A stretch of DNA of 64,000 nt from Megasphaera lornae (GTDB taxonomy: Bacteria; Bacillota; Negativicutes; Veillonellales; Megasphaeraceae): contig NZ_AFIJ01000045.1 in the NCBI RefSeq assembly GCF_000214495.1, forward strand, positions 50,467-114,466, read 5' to 3'. A program made the translations under genes and the position numbers. The notes under the pieces are model-generated. The model saw nothing but the letters and a program-made list of their open reading frames with translations, searched no databases and was not told the origin of the DNA. Of the stretch, positions 35,030 to 46,434 are shown piece after piece (positions within the stretch are counted from its first letter, which is position 1; every line of letters starts with the position of its first letter).

Positions 35030-35434
35030 CAAAAAAAGCCGTTGTCCACTCCCTTTCGCTTCGCTACAATGAAAACCTATGCATTCTTTGTAATTAGCGG
35101 AATACAGGATAACGGATACCGATAAATAATATTTTATCATGAATTTACATCTATATTTTTCATCATTTTTTTAAGCGGTCTCCCGACAGACACGGCCGAC
35201 GGCCATTCTTTTCATACGCCGTTTTAATAAAATAAATATACAATTTGAAAATCAACAACGATTTTCTTTTATATTTTTCCTCCTGCCAATGATTTTTCAT
35301 AAAATTTAACAAACATTCTTAAACTTACACCTACTACATAGTAGTATACGGCTCTATTTATTTTGGCGTTTATAATTATTTCATTTCCTAAAATACACTC
35401 GTAAACCATGATTTTATCTTTATTTTTCTTATAT

Positions 35435-35452
35435 TTGTGAAATAAATAACAT
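35435..35452. promoter_or_regulatory. Rex-like redox operator candidate
   Basis: TTGTGAAATAAATAACAT matches the usual Rex pattern TTGTTAA-N4-TTAACAA at all but three positions. Rex senses NADH/NAD+ and often controls fermentative genes such as pfl. The site is about 580 bases from the pflB promoter, which weakens the case. Confidence 0.3.
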
Positions 35453-35460
35453 TGTTATAT

Positions 35461-35509
35461 AAAAAAGCGGACTGTCGCCGGCTTATATCCCCGCCGAACA
35501 GCCCGTCCG
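35461..35509 (-). terminator. Terminator of the C69 dipeptidase gene
   Basis: A long imperfect GC-rich stem (GGACGGGCTGTTCGGC with GCCGGCGACAGTCC) is followed by six U on the minus strand, just after the stop codon. Confidence 0.75.
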
Positions 35510-35518
35510 TTCTTCTTT

Positions 35519-36958
35519 CTAATCCGCTAAATTAAACCGCAACGTCATTTTATGACTGCCGGTGCAAACAAACTGCCCCAGCAACTCTTTCGTGGCCGCC
35601 ATTACTTTTTGAGCCATTTCTTCATTCGCCTGTGTCAAAAACTCAACAGCTTCTGTCGGACTGAACGTATTACGTTTAAATTCTTCGTCGTACGTTTGTT
35701 GCATATGACGCAAAACGGCATTCATATGTTTTTCATACTCATAATGTAACGTACCGAACAACGTATAATTACGATCGCCGATAACCGCCAGCGTCTGCGT
35801 TAACCAATACAAATAATTCGGGTCGTATGTTACGGGCGTATCGCGATAGCAAGCCGGCGTATCCGCAACCGTTGTATAAAACGGCACCATACAATTATAC
35901 GGATTCGAAGCCATGCCGAGCCAATGAATTCCGCTGATGGCAGCCGGTACATGCGGCCGAATTTGTAAAATATGCACTTCCATATTGCGATTCAGACCGA
36001 TAGCGCGATACCGTTTTTTTTCCGCTTCCGTACCGCTGCCGTACGCATCATAAGGAGTGCCTTCATAGTGAGAAGAAAGCGCCCATTTTATATCTTCAAC
36101 GGAAAGCTTGCGTTTGGGATAACATAAAAAGGGTAAATCGGGGCACGCCGGATCATCTACAAAGGGATATTTTTCATCATACGGTCTGTCTATTTGCGAA
36201 AAATATTTTTGTACATACCAGGCCCGCGGATTATTATATTGCACATCTTTATAATCGGCGCTTCCCAAAGTATGCCGCAGATTCAATTCTCCCCTGTCCG
36301 GATTTAAATGATGCCGAGAAATAAAATCGGGTAAATCTTCACTGTACAAAACATGAGGACTGTTAAAATCAAACGTATCAATATTTAATCGATTGGGAGC
36401 CACTACATAACAATCATCGGGAATCCGTATGGCCGCCCAATGATGCCCGCCAAACGTTTCCATATACCAAATTTCATCTTTATCGCTAAATACCATCCCG
36501 TTCGGTTCATACGTTCCGTACTCTTCCAAAAGCTTCCCCATCCGCAACACGCCTTCTCGCGGCGTTTTAATGTACGGCAATACTAAGGTTACCATATCGG
36601 CTTCTCCGATGGAAGCTTCTACATAAGGATCGGCGCCCAATACACGCGCATTGGTAGTAATGGTTTCGGTTGCCGACATTGCCACCTGTGCACTGTTAAT
36701 GCCGGAAGCCCCGAATATGCCGTGAGCCGTATTGGCATTCGGCGTTGCCGTATACCGCAATGCCTGCTCCGGCAAAGGAATTTCCACCTGTCCTTTAAAC
36801 GTATGATAAACACGCGGTTGCTCGTTCGGATCGACCACCACAAATTGTTGCGGTTCCGGTTCATCATGCCCGTCTTCGTTACGTGCGACCAACGTCGATC
36901 GGTCAAGCGATGCGTTTTTACCGACTAATATAGTTGTACAACTGGAATATTCAGACAT
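35519..36958 (-). CDS. C69 family dipeptidase (PepD-like)
   Basis: N-terminal nucleophile hydrolase that splits dipeptides in the cytoplasm. The 479 residues start MSEYSSCTTILVGK; Cys7 is the expected nucleophile and should be exposed by removal of the first six residues, as in lactobacillal PepD. The ARNEDG segment near residue 25 is the second family hallmark. No signal peptide is visible. It is a single gene, with a terminator after it and thiM further upstream on the same strand. Confidence 0.92.
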   Translation of the reverse strand: MSEYSSCTTILVGKNASLDRSTLVARNEDGHDEPEPQQFVVVDPNEQPRVYHTFKGQVEIPLPEQALRYTATPNANTAHGIFGASGINSAQVAMSATETITTNARVLGADPYVEASIGEADMVTLVLPYIKTPREGVLRMGKLLEEYGTYEPNGMVFSDKDEIWYMETFGGHHWAAIRIPDDCYVVAPNRLNIDTFDFNSPHVLYSEDLPDFISRHHLNPDRGELNLRHTLGSADYKDVQYNNPRAWYVQKYFSQIDRPYDEKYPFVDDPACPDLPFLCYPKRKLSVEDIKWALSSHYEGTPYDAYGSGTEAEKKRYRAIGLNRNMEVHILQIRPHVPAAISGIHWLGMASNPYNCMVPFYTTVADTPACYRDTPVTYDPNYLYWLTQTLAVIGDRNYTLFGTLHYEYEKHMNAVLRHMQQTYDEEFKRNTFSPTEAVEFLTQANEEMAQKVMAATKELLGQFVCTGSHKMTLRFNLAD

Positions 36959-37065
36959 ACACTCATCTCCTTTTGGTTGTTTTCTCTATCATAAAATATT
37001 CCGCCGTATCTGTCATCTATTTATTGAAAAATATTTTCATATTTTCCATAAAAACCTTTTTAGCC

Positions 37066-37100
37066 AAAAAATGCCGTTTCCTTAAAGGAAACGGCATTTT
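37066..37100. terminator. Terminator after thiM
   Basis: AAAATGCCGTTTCC and GGAAACGGCATTTT pair perfectly with a 5-base loop, ending in T runs on either strand, 25 bases after thiM. Confidence 0.93.
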
Positions 37101-37124
37101 CACTACCCGCCTTACCGAATTCGC

Positions 37125-37937
37125 TCACAACGAAACGGACCGTATCTTGCCGTCCCGCCGCAAATCCTCCGCAGTCAACCGATATACAACATCAAACAAG
37201 GCGGCGTGCAAACTTCCCGGACCCGCCTGCGCCGCTTGTTTCCGGGCTTTTTCACCGGCTAAAGACATGGTAGTAATGGCCGCCACCGCCGCCGTCAACG
37301 GCGTTGTAACAGCGCTGTACGCAGCCGCCAAAGCGCCCGTCATGCACCCTGTACCGGTAATGCGGGTCAACATGGAGCACCCATTTTGCAACATGTACGT
37401 TTGTTTACCGTCCGAAACCATATCGATCGCTCCCGTCACGGCCACCGTCGTGCCCAATTTCACCGCCATATGTTGTACATCCCTTGCCGGCAGTACTTTC
37501 CGCAAACTGTCCACCCCGCCGTATACGCCGCTTTCTTCCCTTGCCAGGCATTGTATTTCACTGCCGTTTCCTTTAATAATCGTAAACTTGTAAGCTTTGA
37601 CAAGGGCTATCGCCGCTTGCGTACGCCAGGCCGTCGTCCCGACCCCGACCGGATCCAGCACTAACGGAATGCCCTCCTGTACCGCTACCCTTGCCGCCCG
37701 ATGTAAAGATGCCAACATCGTCGGCTGCAACATGCCTAAATTAATAAGCAGAGCGGAAGATTTTTTCGTTACTTCTCCTACTTCCGGCAACGCCTGCGCC
37801 ATGACCGGAGAAGCCCCCAACGCTAACGTTATGTTGGCACAATCATTGGCCGTTACACTGCCGGTCAATTCGTGGATCAACGGTCGCCGTGTCCGCACGG
37901 CATGCCGTGCCGCCCCTATGGCCGCTACTATTTCCAT
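37125..37937 (-). CDS. thiM: Hydroxyethylthiazole kinase
   Basis: Salvage enzyme phosphorylating 4-methyl-5-(2-hydroxyethyl)thiazole for thiamine synthesis. The 270-residue ribokinase-like protein shows the substrate-binding VTANDCANITLALGASP near residue 30, DPVGVGTT near residue 98 and the catalytic anion-hole motif ITGTGCMTGAL near 195. It lies about 100 bases downstream of ftsY on the same strand. No thiamine (TPP) riboswitch is seen in that gap. Its partner thiE is elsewhere in the window at 51800-52447. Confidence 0.95.
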   Translation of the reverse strand: MEIVAAIGAARHAVRTRRPLIHELTGSVTANDCANITLALGASPVMAQALPEVGEVTKKSSALLINLGMLQPTMLASLHRAARVAVQEGIPLVLDPVGVGTTAWRTQAAIALVKAYKFTIIKGNGSEIQCLAREESGVYGGVDSLRKVLPARDVQHMAVKLGTTVAVTGAIDMVSDGKQTYMLQNGCSMLTRITGTGCMTGALAAAYSAVTTPLTAAVAAITTMSLAGEKARKQAAQAGPGSLHAALFDVVYRLTAEDLRRDGKIRSVSL

Positions 37938-38034
37938 AACGCCTCCTATATATGCACGTTCCTCACAGTCTTGCCCATCATTTCCCGGTTTCCCGGAAAC
38001 CTAACCGCCGGTATAAAAATCACCGACCTATCGT

Positions 38035-38976
38035 CTACTTGCCGGCGGTTTCTTCCGCACCGGTTTTCGCATCAAATAAAGCGGCGGCAAAGTCGACGGC
38101 GGAAAAGGGCTGTAAATCCTCTATGCCTTCACCTACGCCGACCCAACGCACGGGAACGCCGAGCGTGCGCTTAACCGACAAAATAATACCGCCCTTGGCC
38201 GTACCGTCCAACTTCGTCAACACCACGCCCGTCAACGGTACCGTTTCCCCGAATAATTTCGCTTGGCTCACCGCATTCTGTCCCGTAGTCGCGTCTAATA
38301 CCAAAAGGGTTTCATGCGGTGCCCCTGCAATATTCCGTCCGGCCACACGCGCCATTTTTCGTAATTCTTCCATTAAATTCGCTTTCGTATGCAAACGTCC
38401 CGCCGTATCGACCAATACAATATCTATCCCCCGCGCCTTGGCCGATGCCGTCGCATCAAAAATGACCGCCGCCGCATCGGCGCCTTCCTGATGCTTGATA
38501 ATCGGCACGCCTATACGATCCGCCCAAATTGTCAACTGTTCCGAAGCGGCCGCGCGGAACGTATCACCGGCAGCGACCAACACCGATTTTCCCTGTTGCC
38601 GATAATAATTGGCCAATTTTCCGATCGTCGTCGTTTTGCCCACGCCGTTAACGCCGACAATAAAAATTACTTCCGTTCCTTCCCGCGTCGGTACCGGCGT
38701 ATCATTTTCTTCCAGCAATTTCGTAATACACCGCTGCACATACGGTACGACATCCTTCCCCTCTTGAATTTCCTTCGTTTTCACTCCCGTACGAATCTGC
38801 TGCAATATATACTCCGTAGTTTCCAGTCCTACATCACCGGTAAGCAGCACCGCTTCCAAATCTTCGTACATATCGTCATCAATTTTGGCATACCCGCATA
38901 CTACAGTTTCAATATTTTGAATTAATGAGGTCTTCGTTTTCTCCAACCCTTTTTTCAATTTTGCAAAAAATCCCAT
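38035..38976 (-). CDS. ftsY: Signal recognition particle receptor FtsY
   Basis: SRP-receptor GTPase that docks ribosome-SRP complexes at the inner membrane for co-translational insertion. The 313 residues have the N-terminal amphipathic helix (MGFFAKLKKGLEKTK), then the NG domain: GVNGVGKTTTIGKLA (P-loop), DTFRAAASEQL, DTAGRLHTKANLMEEL, and TKLDGTAKGG. The long acidic A domain of the E. coli protein is absent, as is common in Firmicutes. It begins two bases after smc. Confidence 0.97.
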   Translation of the reverse strand: MGFFAKLKKGLEKTKTSLIQNIETVVCGYAKIDDDMYEDLEAVLLTGDVGLETTEYILQQIRTGVKTKEIQEGKDVVPYVQRCITKLLEENDTPVPTREGTEVIFIVGVNGVGKTTTIGKLANYYRQQGKSVLVAAGDTFRAAASEQLTIWADRIGVPIIKHQEGADAAAVIFDATASAKARGIDIVLVDTAGRLHTKANLMEELRKMARVAGRNIAGAPHETLLVLDATTGQNAVSQAKLFGETVPLTGVVLTKLDGTAKGGIILSVKRTLGVPVRWVGVGEGIEDLQPFSAVDFAAALFDAKTGAEETAGK

Positions 38977-38978
38977 AT

Positions 38979-41900
38979 TTACGTCCCTTCTTCCATGATT
39001 TCCGCCACTTTTACAGTTACTAAACGCGATACGCCCTTTTCTTCCATCGTAACGCCTTGCAAGACCGTTGCCGCTTCCATAGTTTTCCGTCGATGCGTAA
39101 TAACAATAAACTGCGTTTGCCCGCTGTAATTTTTTAAATACTTCGCTATCCGTTCCACATTGGCTTCATCCAAAGCCGCATCTACTTCATCGAATACACA
39201 AAACGGTGCCGGACGATATGCCGAAAACGCCAACAATAAGGCAATAACCGTCAACGAGCGTTCCCCGCCGGACAACAGTGTTAAAGGTTGTTGTTTTTTC
39301 CCCGGCGGACAAATAAAAATTTCCACCCCCGCTTGCAGCACCTGTTTCTTGTCCGTCAGCACTAATTCGGCTGTGCCGCCGCCGAACAAGCGGGCAAAAA
39401 TAGTTTGAAAATGTTGCCGCACTGCCGTAAACGCTTGGGTAAATTGTTTTGCCATAGCCGTATCAATGTCTTGTACGACCGTTTGCAAATTCCCCTGTGC
39501 CTCTCGTAAATCCGCACATTGTTGTTCATAAAACACGTGTTGTTTTTGTGCCGCCTCATACGCCTCCGCCGCCGCCGGATTAATCGTTCCCAAAGCGGCA
39601 ATCCGCTGTTGATACGACTCGACATGTTGTTGCAATTCTTTCAACGAACCGGCACGCCGTTCGGCCATCGCCTCTTGCCGGGTCAACCCCTGTAAGGCCA
39701 ACCGTTCTTCATAATGCCGACATTCGGTACTGTATTTTTCCACCTGCATCTCGTTGCGGTGCCGCCGTTCTTCACTGCTTTGCAAGCGTTCGCGCAATGC
39801 TGTCGACTGTCGCTCCCATTCCCGGCTGCGTTGAAATAGTTCCTTGCGACTGCTGTAAAACGCTTCTTTTTCCGCATCTTTTTGTTTCACTTCTGCTTCT
39901 TTGGCCGCCACCCCGGCCGTACATTCCCGATACAGTGTCGCCGTTTCCTCCTTTTTTTTCGGAGCTGTGCTTCTTTTTCCCGTAACGCCGCCACGGTCGC
40001 CTCATGCTCCTGTACCTGTTGTCGCCACTGTTGTACTTGCAATTGCGCCTGCCGGACCTGCTCCTGCAGGGTAGCTGTCGCCACCTGACCTTCCGTCAGC
40101 AGACGCCTGCAACGCTCCGCTTCCGCCGCCGCTTCTTGCCGTTTTTTTAAAAGCGCCGGTTCTTCTTCCGGCGACAATGCGGTCAGGCTTGCCGACCGCT
40201 CCTGTTTCTGTACAAGCGCGGCTTGTAACGAAACCCGTTCTTGTTGCTGTGCTTTTTGTCGGGTCGCTAAAGTTTCCGCCTGTTGTTGCCGCCGGCTTTC
40301 TTCTTCCCGCCAGCGTTCCGCCTGCCAACAAGCTTGTTGTCGTTGTACTTCTCCTTCCTGCAACCGCTGTTTTTGCGTTTCCCATTGCGCTTGCAGCTCT
40401 TTTTCCTGTCGCTGCAGCCGCTCCCATAACGCCTGCTGTGCGGCCGCCTCCGTCTCCGCCTGTTGCACTTGCGCTTGTAATTCCCGCAACAAAACACGTC
40501 GTCCCATAAATGAGGCTTCTTTACCGGTCAAACTGCCTCCGGTTAAAGAGCCTCCGGGATTAAATAAGGTACCGTCCAAACATACAATCCGTACACGATG
40601 CCCGAAAGTATGTGCCGCAGCCGAAGCCGCATCTACCGTTTTCGCCACCAATGTACGCCCTAAAAGCGCCCGGAAAATCGGCGTATACTTCGCTTCATAT
40701 TGAATCAAATCAGACGCAAAGCCCAATATTCCCGCCGCTTCGGCAGCTTGCAGTTCTTCCGGGGTACGCGGTCGTATTTTTACCGTAGATAACGGTAAAA
40801 AAGTGGTCCTCCCCGCCTGCTTCTTGCGTAAATACGCAATCGCCGACTTGGCGGCCTCTTCCTCTTCCACAACAATATATTTTGCCGCACCGCCTAACGC
40901 CGCTTCCACGGCCGCCGCATACGCTGCCGGAAAAGAGCACAACTCGCCCGCCATACCGCACACCGCCGCCCGCCACGGAACTTGCGTCGCCGTCAGAATC
41001 GTTTTAGCCGCCCGTCCGACCCCTTCATGCGCCTGTATCATTGCCTGCACTACCCGCAGTCGCTGTTTTGCCGTCGTTTCGATTTCTTGCCGCCGTTGCC
41101 GGTCCTGCCGGACACGCTGACAAGCTTGTCGCTGTTTTTCCAGTGCCGCTTCTTGCCGGTCATACTGCATACGAGCTTCCTGTTGCCTATGTTCCCATGC
41201 CTGCAAACGGTGTTCCGCCTCTTTCTTCTCGGTGCCGGCCTCCTGCAGGCGCCGCCGCGCCTGTTCATAGTCTTGTTGCAATTGACAGCCGCTTTTTTCA
41301 TTCTCGCTTAAACGGCGTTGCCACTCCTGTATATCCCGTTCCGCCAACAGCCGTGCCTGTTCTTGTTGCTGCCGATCGGCAAGCACCTCGGCTAAGGCGG
41401 CGGCCGTCTGTTGCGCTTTTTCTTCCGCTTTGCCGAATAACGCCTGCGTAAGTGCCAGCCGCTGCCGAGCGGCATCCAATTCTTTTTGCCGCTGTGCCGC
41501 CTGCCGTTCTTGTGCCGCCTGTAATGCCGTCAGGCGGTCTTTTTTTTGTCGCCACAAATGTTGCTCTTCTTCCAGACTTTGTAACGACGACGCCAATTCT
41601 TCCTGCCGCTGTATACAAGCTTGTCGCCGCTGCACCAAACGGTCCCTTTCATTATGTACGCGCAATACGGCTTCATCCAATTGTTGCGCCTGTTGTTCGG
41701 CACCGGCCATTTGTTGCAAAGCGGCTTGCCGTTTCTCTTCCAACAATGCGACAGCCTGCCGGGTTTCCCGCACTTCCGTCACGACCTCCTGCAGGCTATA
41801 TTCGAACTTGGCCAACAACCGTTCACTGTTTCGTAACGCTTGTAACGTAAGGGTGCCTTCATACGCTCGCCGTTCCGCATCCAAGCTGCGAAATTGTTGT

Positions 41901-42535
41901 AACGTAGCCGCGTCTTTCGCCAACGGCACCAATCGCTCCGCCAACACGGACATCAGATCGCCTACACGCTCCAAATTTCGTTCCGTTTCCGCCAACTTGC
42001 GCAACCCGTCTTGTTTCCTGCCTTTAAACCGACTGATCCCGGCCACTTCTTCAAAAATAATCCGTCGTTCATCCGGTTTACTGTTTAAAATGCGATCGAC
42101 GCGATTTTGTTCAATCACCGCCATCGAATCCTGTCCCATGCCCGTATCGGCAAACAAACGATGAATATCCTTAAGACGACAAGGTCTTTTGTTGATATAA
42201 AATTCACTTTCTCCCGAACGAAATAAGCGTCGTGTAATCACCACTTCAGAAAAAGCGATATCCAATGTATTATCTTGATTATCAAAATACAGCGATACTT
42301 CCGCCACCCCTTGCGAACGTCGTTGCGCCGTGCCCGAAAAAATAACGTCTTCCGCCTTTTGGCCGCGCAATTGCCGCACATTCTGCTCGCCCAGAACCCA
42401 ACGCACGGCATCGGAAATATTACTTTTTCCGCTGCCGTTCGGTCCCACAATCGCCGTAATACCGCGATCAAACGTAAGTACTGTTTTGTCCGCAAAAGAT
42501 TTAAATCCTCGCAGCTCCATTTTTACTACTTGCAC
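38979..42535 (-). pseudogene. smc: Chromosome segregation protein SMC, broken by one-base homopolymer deletion
   Basis: ATPase core of the Smc-ScpAB condensin. The first part (from 42535) has the N-terminal Walker A (GPNGSGKSNISDAVRWVLGE), a long coiled coil, and the hinge (about residues 510-670). At a run of eight T on the plus strand (39952-39959) the frame breaks after REKEAQLRKK, so this part would stop at 39887 (882 residues). The remainder, coiled coil plus ABC signature (LSGGERSLTVIALLLAF) and Walker B (FCVFDEVDAALDEAN), continues in another frame to 38979. One added base restores a protein of about 1,185 residues, the normal size. Upstream of ftsY as in other Firmicutes. Confidence 0.9.
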
Positions 42536-42641
42536 TGTTCGTCCTCTTTCCGGCAGACGTTACTCCGTCAGTCTGCTACGGTACTTATTATAACAAATAC
42601 CCGTCTATACGAAAAGTAACCTTGCCGTTCGCTACAGCGAC

Positions 42642-42686
42642 AAAAAAACGGATGATTTCCATAATGTCCGGAAATCATCCGTTTTT
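42642..42686. terminator. Terminator between the Rrf2 gene and smc
   Basis: AAAAACGGATGATTTCC and GGAAATCATCCGTTTTT pair with an 8-base loop, 25 bases after the Rrf2 regulator gene. Confidence 0.93.
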
Positions 42687-42711
42687 GTTCGCCCGGTTAT
42701 ACCGCCGTTCC

Positions 42712-43173
42712 CTATTTTTCTTTTTGCTCGGCATCCTTAGGCAGTTTCACGCCCACAGCCTTCGCTTCTTGTGCGGCCAAATCATAAAAGTTGATGGACT
42801 TTAATTTCATTGCCAAATCCCGCTGAATATCGGCAAACGCCGTATATATGGAACACATACCGCTGCAACTGCGTGTACACGATCCCATATCGTGCAGACA
42901 TCGCTGCAATTCCGTCTGCCCTTCTACGGCTTCAATGATATCAAACAACGTAATTTCCTTAGCACTGCGATTTAAGGAAAAGCCCCCTTCGACACCGCGA
43001 TACGATTTCATAATGCCGGCAGCCGTCAAGCTGCGCATAATTTTCAGTAAAAATCGTTCGGGTATATTTTGTTTATCAGCCAAAGCGGCTCCCGTCACCT
43101 TCGTTCCCTCCGGGAAAGACGCCAAATATAAAACCATGCGAAATGCATAATCGGTTGCCTGATTTAATTTCAT
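42712..43173 (-). CDS. Rrf2 family transcriptional regulator with Cys cluster
   Basis: A 153-residue Rrf2-type DNA-binding regulator. The N-terminal winged helix (LNQATDYAFRMVLYLAS and GVEGGFSLNRSAKEITLFDIIEAVEG) is characteristic. The C-terminal part has four Cys within about 16 residues (CLHDMGSCTRSCSGMC), a likely Fe-S cluster site as in IscR or NsrR, so it may sense iron-sulfur status, redox or nitric oxide. I place the start at MKLNQATDY because the SD GGAGATG sits at the right distance. Targets are not evident; it is monocistronic. Confidence 0.9.
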   Translation of the reverse strand: MKLNQATDYAFRMVLYLASFPEGTKVTGAALADKQNIPERFLLKIMRSLTAAGIMKSYRGVEGGFSLNRSAKEITLFDIIEAVEGQTELQRCLHDMGSCTRSCSGMCSIYTAFADIQRDLAMKLKSINFYDLAAQEAKAVGVKLPKDAEQKEK

Positions 43174-43254
43174 AAAGTCACATCTCCTCTCTTTGTAAAT
43201 TATACAATAAAGCACAATAAAAGTATAGTTTCCACCTTTTCCTTCCTGTCATTA

Positions 43255-44778
43255 TCACGTTTCCAGCAATGAGCGACCGGTCATTTCCGCCGGTATCGGC
43301 AGTTGCATCAACTGCAACACGGTAGGTGCGACATCCGCTAAAATACCGTTTCGCAACCGGTCATGCGCATGCGTTTCACTCACTAAAATACACGGAATAG
43401 GGTTGGTCGTATGAGCCGTATACGGACTGTCGGTAGCTTCATCCCGCATTTTTTCCGCATTTCCATGATCGGCAATAATCATCACTTGTCCCTGCGCTTC
43501 CCGCATGGCCGTTACAATCCTGCCGATACACCGATCTACCGTTTCTACAGCGCGAATTGCGGCCTGCAAGTCACCTGTATGCCCGACCATATCGGCATTG
43601 GCAAAATTCAATACCAACAGATCATACTTGTCTTTTCCTATTTGTTCGATTACTTTATCCGTAATTTCAGGTGCACTCATGGCCGGCTGTAAATCATATG
43701 TCGCCACCTTGGGAGAAGGCACTAAAATCCGATCTTCGCCGGCATTCGGTTCTTCTTGACCGCCATTAAAAAAGTATGTCACATGGGCATATTTTTCCGT
43801 TTCCGCAATCCGCAACTGCCGTTTTCCCGCTGCCGCCACTACTTCTCCCAACGTATGCGGAATCCTTTCTTTATCATAAATAACATGAACCGGAAAGTCC
43901 TCTTCATACCGAGTCATGGTAGCAAAATACACCTGCGGCATACGGTTTCTGACAAAGCCGTCAAAATCGGCCTGCACAAAAGCCGCCGTTAATTGTCGCG
44001 CCCGATCGGGACGAAAATTAAAGAAAACCACGGCATCGCCGTCTGCTACAGGATGTGCCTGCAACACCGTAGGCACCACAAATTCATCGCCTATATCCTG
44101 CGCATACGAACGGGCCAAACACGTTTTATAATCCGGTGCGGTCTCGCCTTGTCCCTCCGCAATGGCCCGATACGCTTTTTCTACCCGTTCCCAACGATGA
44201 TCCCGATCCATGGCATAATACCGTCCGCTAATCGTCGCCAATTCTCCCACTCCCAGCTGTCGGCAACAAGCTTCCAATTCGGCTAAAAACGGGCCGGCAC
44301 TGCGGGGCAATACATCCCGACCGTCTAAAAACGCATGAATATATACTTTTTCCAAACCATATTGCCGGGCCATTTTCAAAATACCGAACAAATGCTGTTC
44401 ACTGCTGTGCACGCCTCCCGGTGAAACCAACCCTAAAATATGCAAAGCCGTATGCTTTTCCGCGACTTGCCGCATGGCTTCCTGCAATACGGGTTTTGTA
44501 AAGAAAGTCCCCGTTTGAATATCTTGGGTAATCCGCGTTAAAGCCTGATACACAATGCGACCGGCGCCGATATTCAAATGCCCGACTTCGGAATTACCGA
44601 TTTGTCCCGGCGGCAATCCCACCGCTTCTCCTGCCGCGCCCAATTCGGTATGGGCATACTGTCGCCATAAGTTCCGTAACACCGGTAAGGCAGCTTGCTG
44701 TACTGCATTATCTTTTTTGCTCTTACGGCAACCGAAACCATCCATAATAATCAACATAACCGGTTTCTTTTTTTTCAT
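43255..44778 (-). CDS. gpmI: 2,3-bisphosphoglycerate-independent phosphoglycerate mutase
   Basis: Mn2+-dependent glycolytic enzyme interconverting 3- and 2-phosphoglycerate. The 507-residue length is typical. The first metal-ligand Asp is in LIIMDGFG near residue 12, the phosphorylated Ser in GNSEVGHLNIGAGR near residue 62, and the C-terminal metal site in IADHGNAEKM. I start it at MKKKKPVML; the longer open frame upstream runs into the terminator of gap. It follows gap with that terminator between them. Confidence 0.96.
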   Translation of the reverse strand: MKKKKPVMLIIMDGFGCRKSKKDNAVQQAALPVLRNLWRQYAHTELGAAGEAVGLPPGQIGNSEVGHLNIGAGRIVYQALTRITQDIQTGTFFTKPVLQEAMRQVAEKHTALHILGLVSPGGVHSSEQHLFGILKMARQYGLEKVYIHAFLDGRDVLPRSAGPFLAELEACCRQLGVGELATISGRYYAMDRDHRWERVEKAYRAIAEGQGETAPDYKTCLARSYAQDIGDEFVVPTVLQAHPVADGDAVVFFNFRPDRARQLTAAFVQADFDGFVRNRMPQVYFATMTRYEEDFPVHVIYDKERIPHTLGEVVAAAGKRQLRIAETEKYAHVTYFFNGGQEEPNAGEDRILVPSPKVATYDLQPAMSAPEITDKVIEQIGKDKYDLLVLNFANADMVGHTGDLQAAIRAVETVDRCIGRIVTAMREAQGQVMIIADHGNAEKMRDEATDSPYTAHTTNPIPCILVSETHAHDRLRNGILADVAPTVLQLMQLPIPAEMTGRSLLET

Positions 44779-44806
44779 TTCTCTGTCCCCCGTCTCCCGT
44801 TTCGTC

Positions 44807-44835
44807 AAAAAGGCAGGGAACGTTCCCTGCCTTTT
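44807..44835 (-). terminator. Terminator after gap
   Basis: A perfect 28-base palindrome (GGCAGGGAAC/GTTCCCTGCC flanked by A4/T4) lies between gap and gpmI. Its lack of a loop suggests it refolds with a small one. Confidence 0.8.
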
Positions 44836-44886
44836 GCAACCGTACATATGTATATTGTAATCATCGTGTCCCTGCTCGTCAAGCAT

Positions 44887-45918
<1,032 letters not shown>

Positions 45919-45957
45919 TCAGATACACTCCTTTGTCTGTCTACATTCTCTATGGCT

Positions 45958-45986
45958 AGTATGTCACATGCTGTACATTTTTACAA
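45958..45986 (-). promoter_or_regulatory. Promoter of gap
   Basis: TTGTAA (45981-45986) and CATACT (45958-45963) on the minus strand, 17-base spacer, 40 bases upstream of gap. Confidence 0.5.
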
Positions 45987-46035
45987 CCTTCCGTGAAAAA
46001 TTTATGCCGCACCTGCGTTCTCTCCCCCTTCCCTC

Positions 46036-46065
46036 TTGGCAAACCTTCTGTTTCTATGCTATACT
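46036..46065 (+). promoter_or_regulatory. Promoter of tmRNA
   Basis: TTGGCA (46036-46041) and TATACT (46060-46065) with an 18-base spacer. TGC before the -10 adds an extended -10 element. Confidence 0.75.
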
Positions 46066-46080
46066 GAAAATAATCATCAT

Positions 46081-46431
46081 GGGGATGTAAAGGTTTCGAC
46101 GTGGATGGTTGTATCATAAGCAGCGAGTCGGGGTTTCATCTGCCCGTAAATCGGTGAACCTTTAAATTAAACGCAAAAGAAGAAAATTTTGCTTTAGCTG
46201 CCTAAGGGCGGCTAACGTCTCTTAGAGCGGTTCCTGCCCGTTCTATGCAGGCGACACGTTGCAGGATACTGTGCCGTTTTTGTCTGGCAACGGTACAGGA
46301 AATATACAGACCGGAGTCGTCCAGTTTGTTCGTGTACGACCGCGACTTGAGATAACAAACACGAACTGCGCTCGGAGAAGCTTATGGGGCGGCATGTACG
46401 GACAGGAGTTCGACTCTCCTCATCTCCACCA
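46081..46431 (+). ncRNA. ssrA: Transfer-messenger RNA
   Basis: Rescues stalled ribosomes and tags nascent proteins for degradation. The 5' GGGGATG pairs with the 3' CATCTCC before an encoded A-CCA, forming the tRNA-like acceptor stem, and GGAGTTCGACTCTCC is the T-arm. The tag frame (46170-46205) ends in TAA and encodes NAKEENFALAA; the LAA end is the standard protease signal. The exact resume codon (AAC or GCA) is not certain. The length of about 351 nt is normal, and a strong terminator follows. Confidence 0.97.
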
Positions 46432-46434
46432 TAT

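Larger units (their letters stand above)
34858..35460. other. Long A/T-rich intergenic region upstream of pflB
   Basis: About 600 bases with no convincing gene. It holds a TTTGA-N9-TCAAA repeat (34878-34896), a nested hairpin (34978-35029), a Rex-like site (35435-35452), and the 12-mer AACATTGTTATA (35448-35459), which recurs exactly in the pflB leader (34768-34779). I see nothing clear elsewhere in it. Confidence 0.6.

Noticed and set aside
37938-38034. TPP riboswitch upstream of thiM
   Set aside because: No CTGAGA or related core motifs seen in the 97-base gap.
40002-41618. Gly/Arg- and Thr-rich open frames over smc
   Set aside because: Low-complexity shadows of the coiled-coil codons.
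44779-44886. Longer N-terminus of gpmI
   Set aside because: Would include the perfect palindromic terminator of gap.
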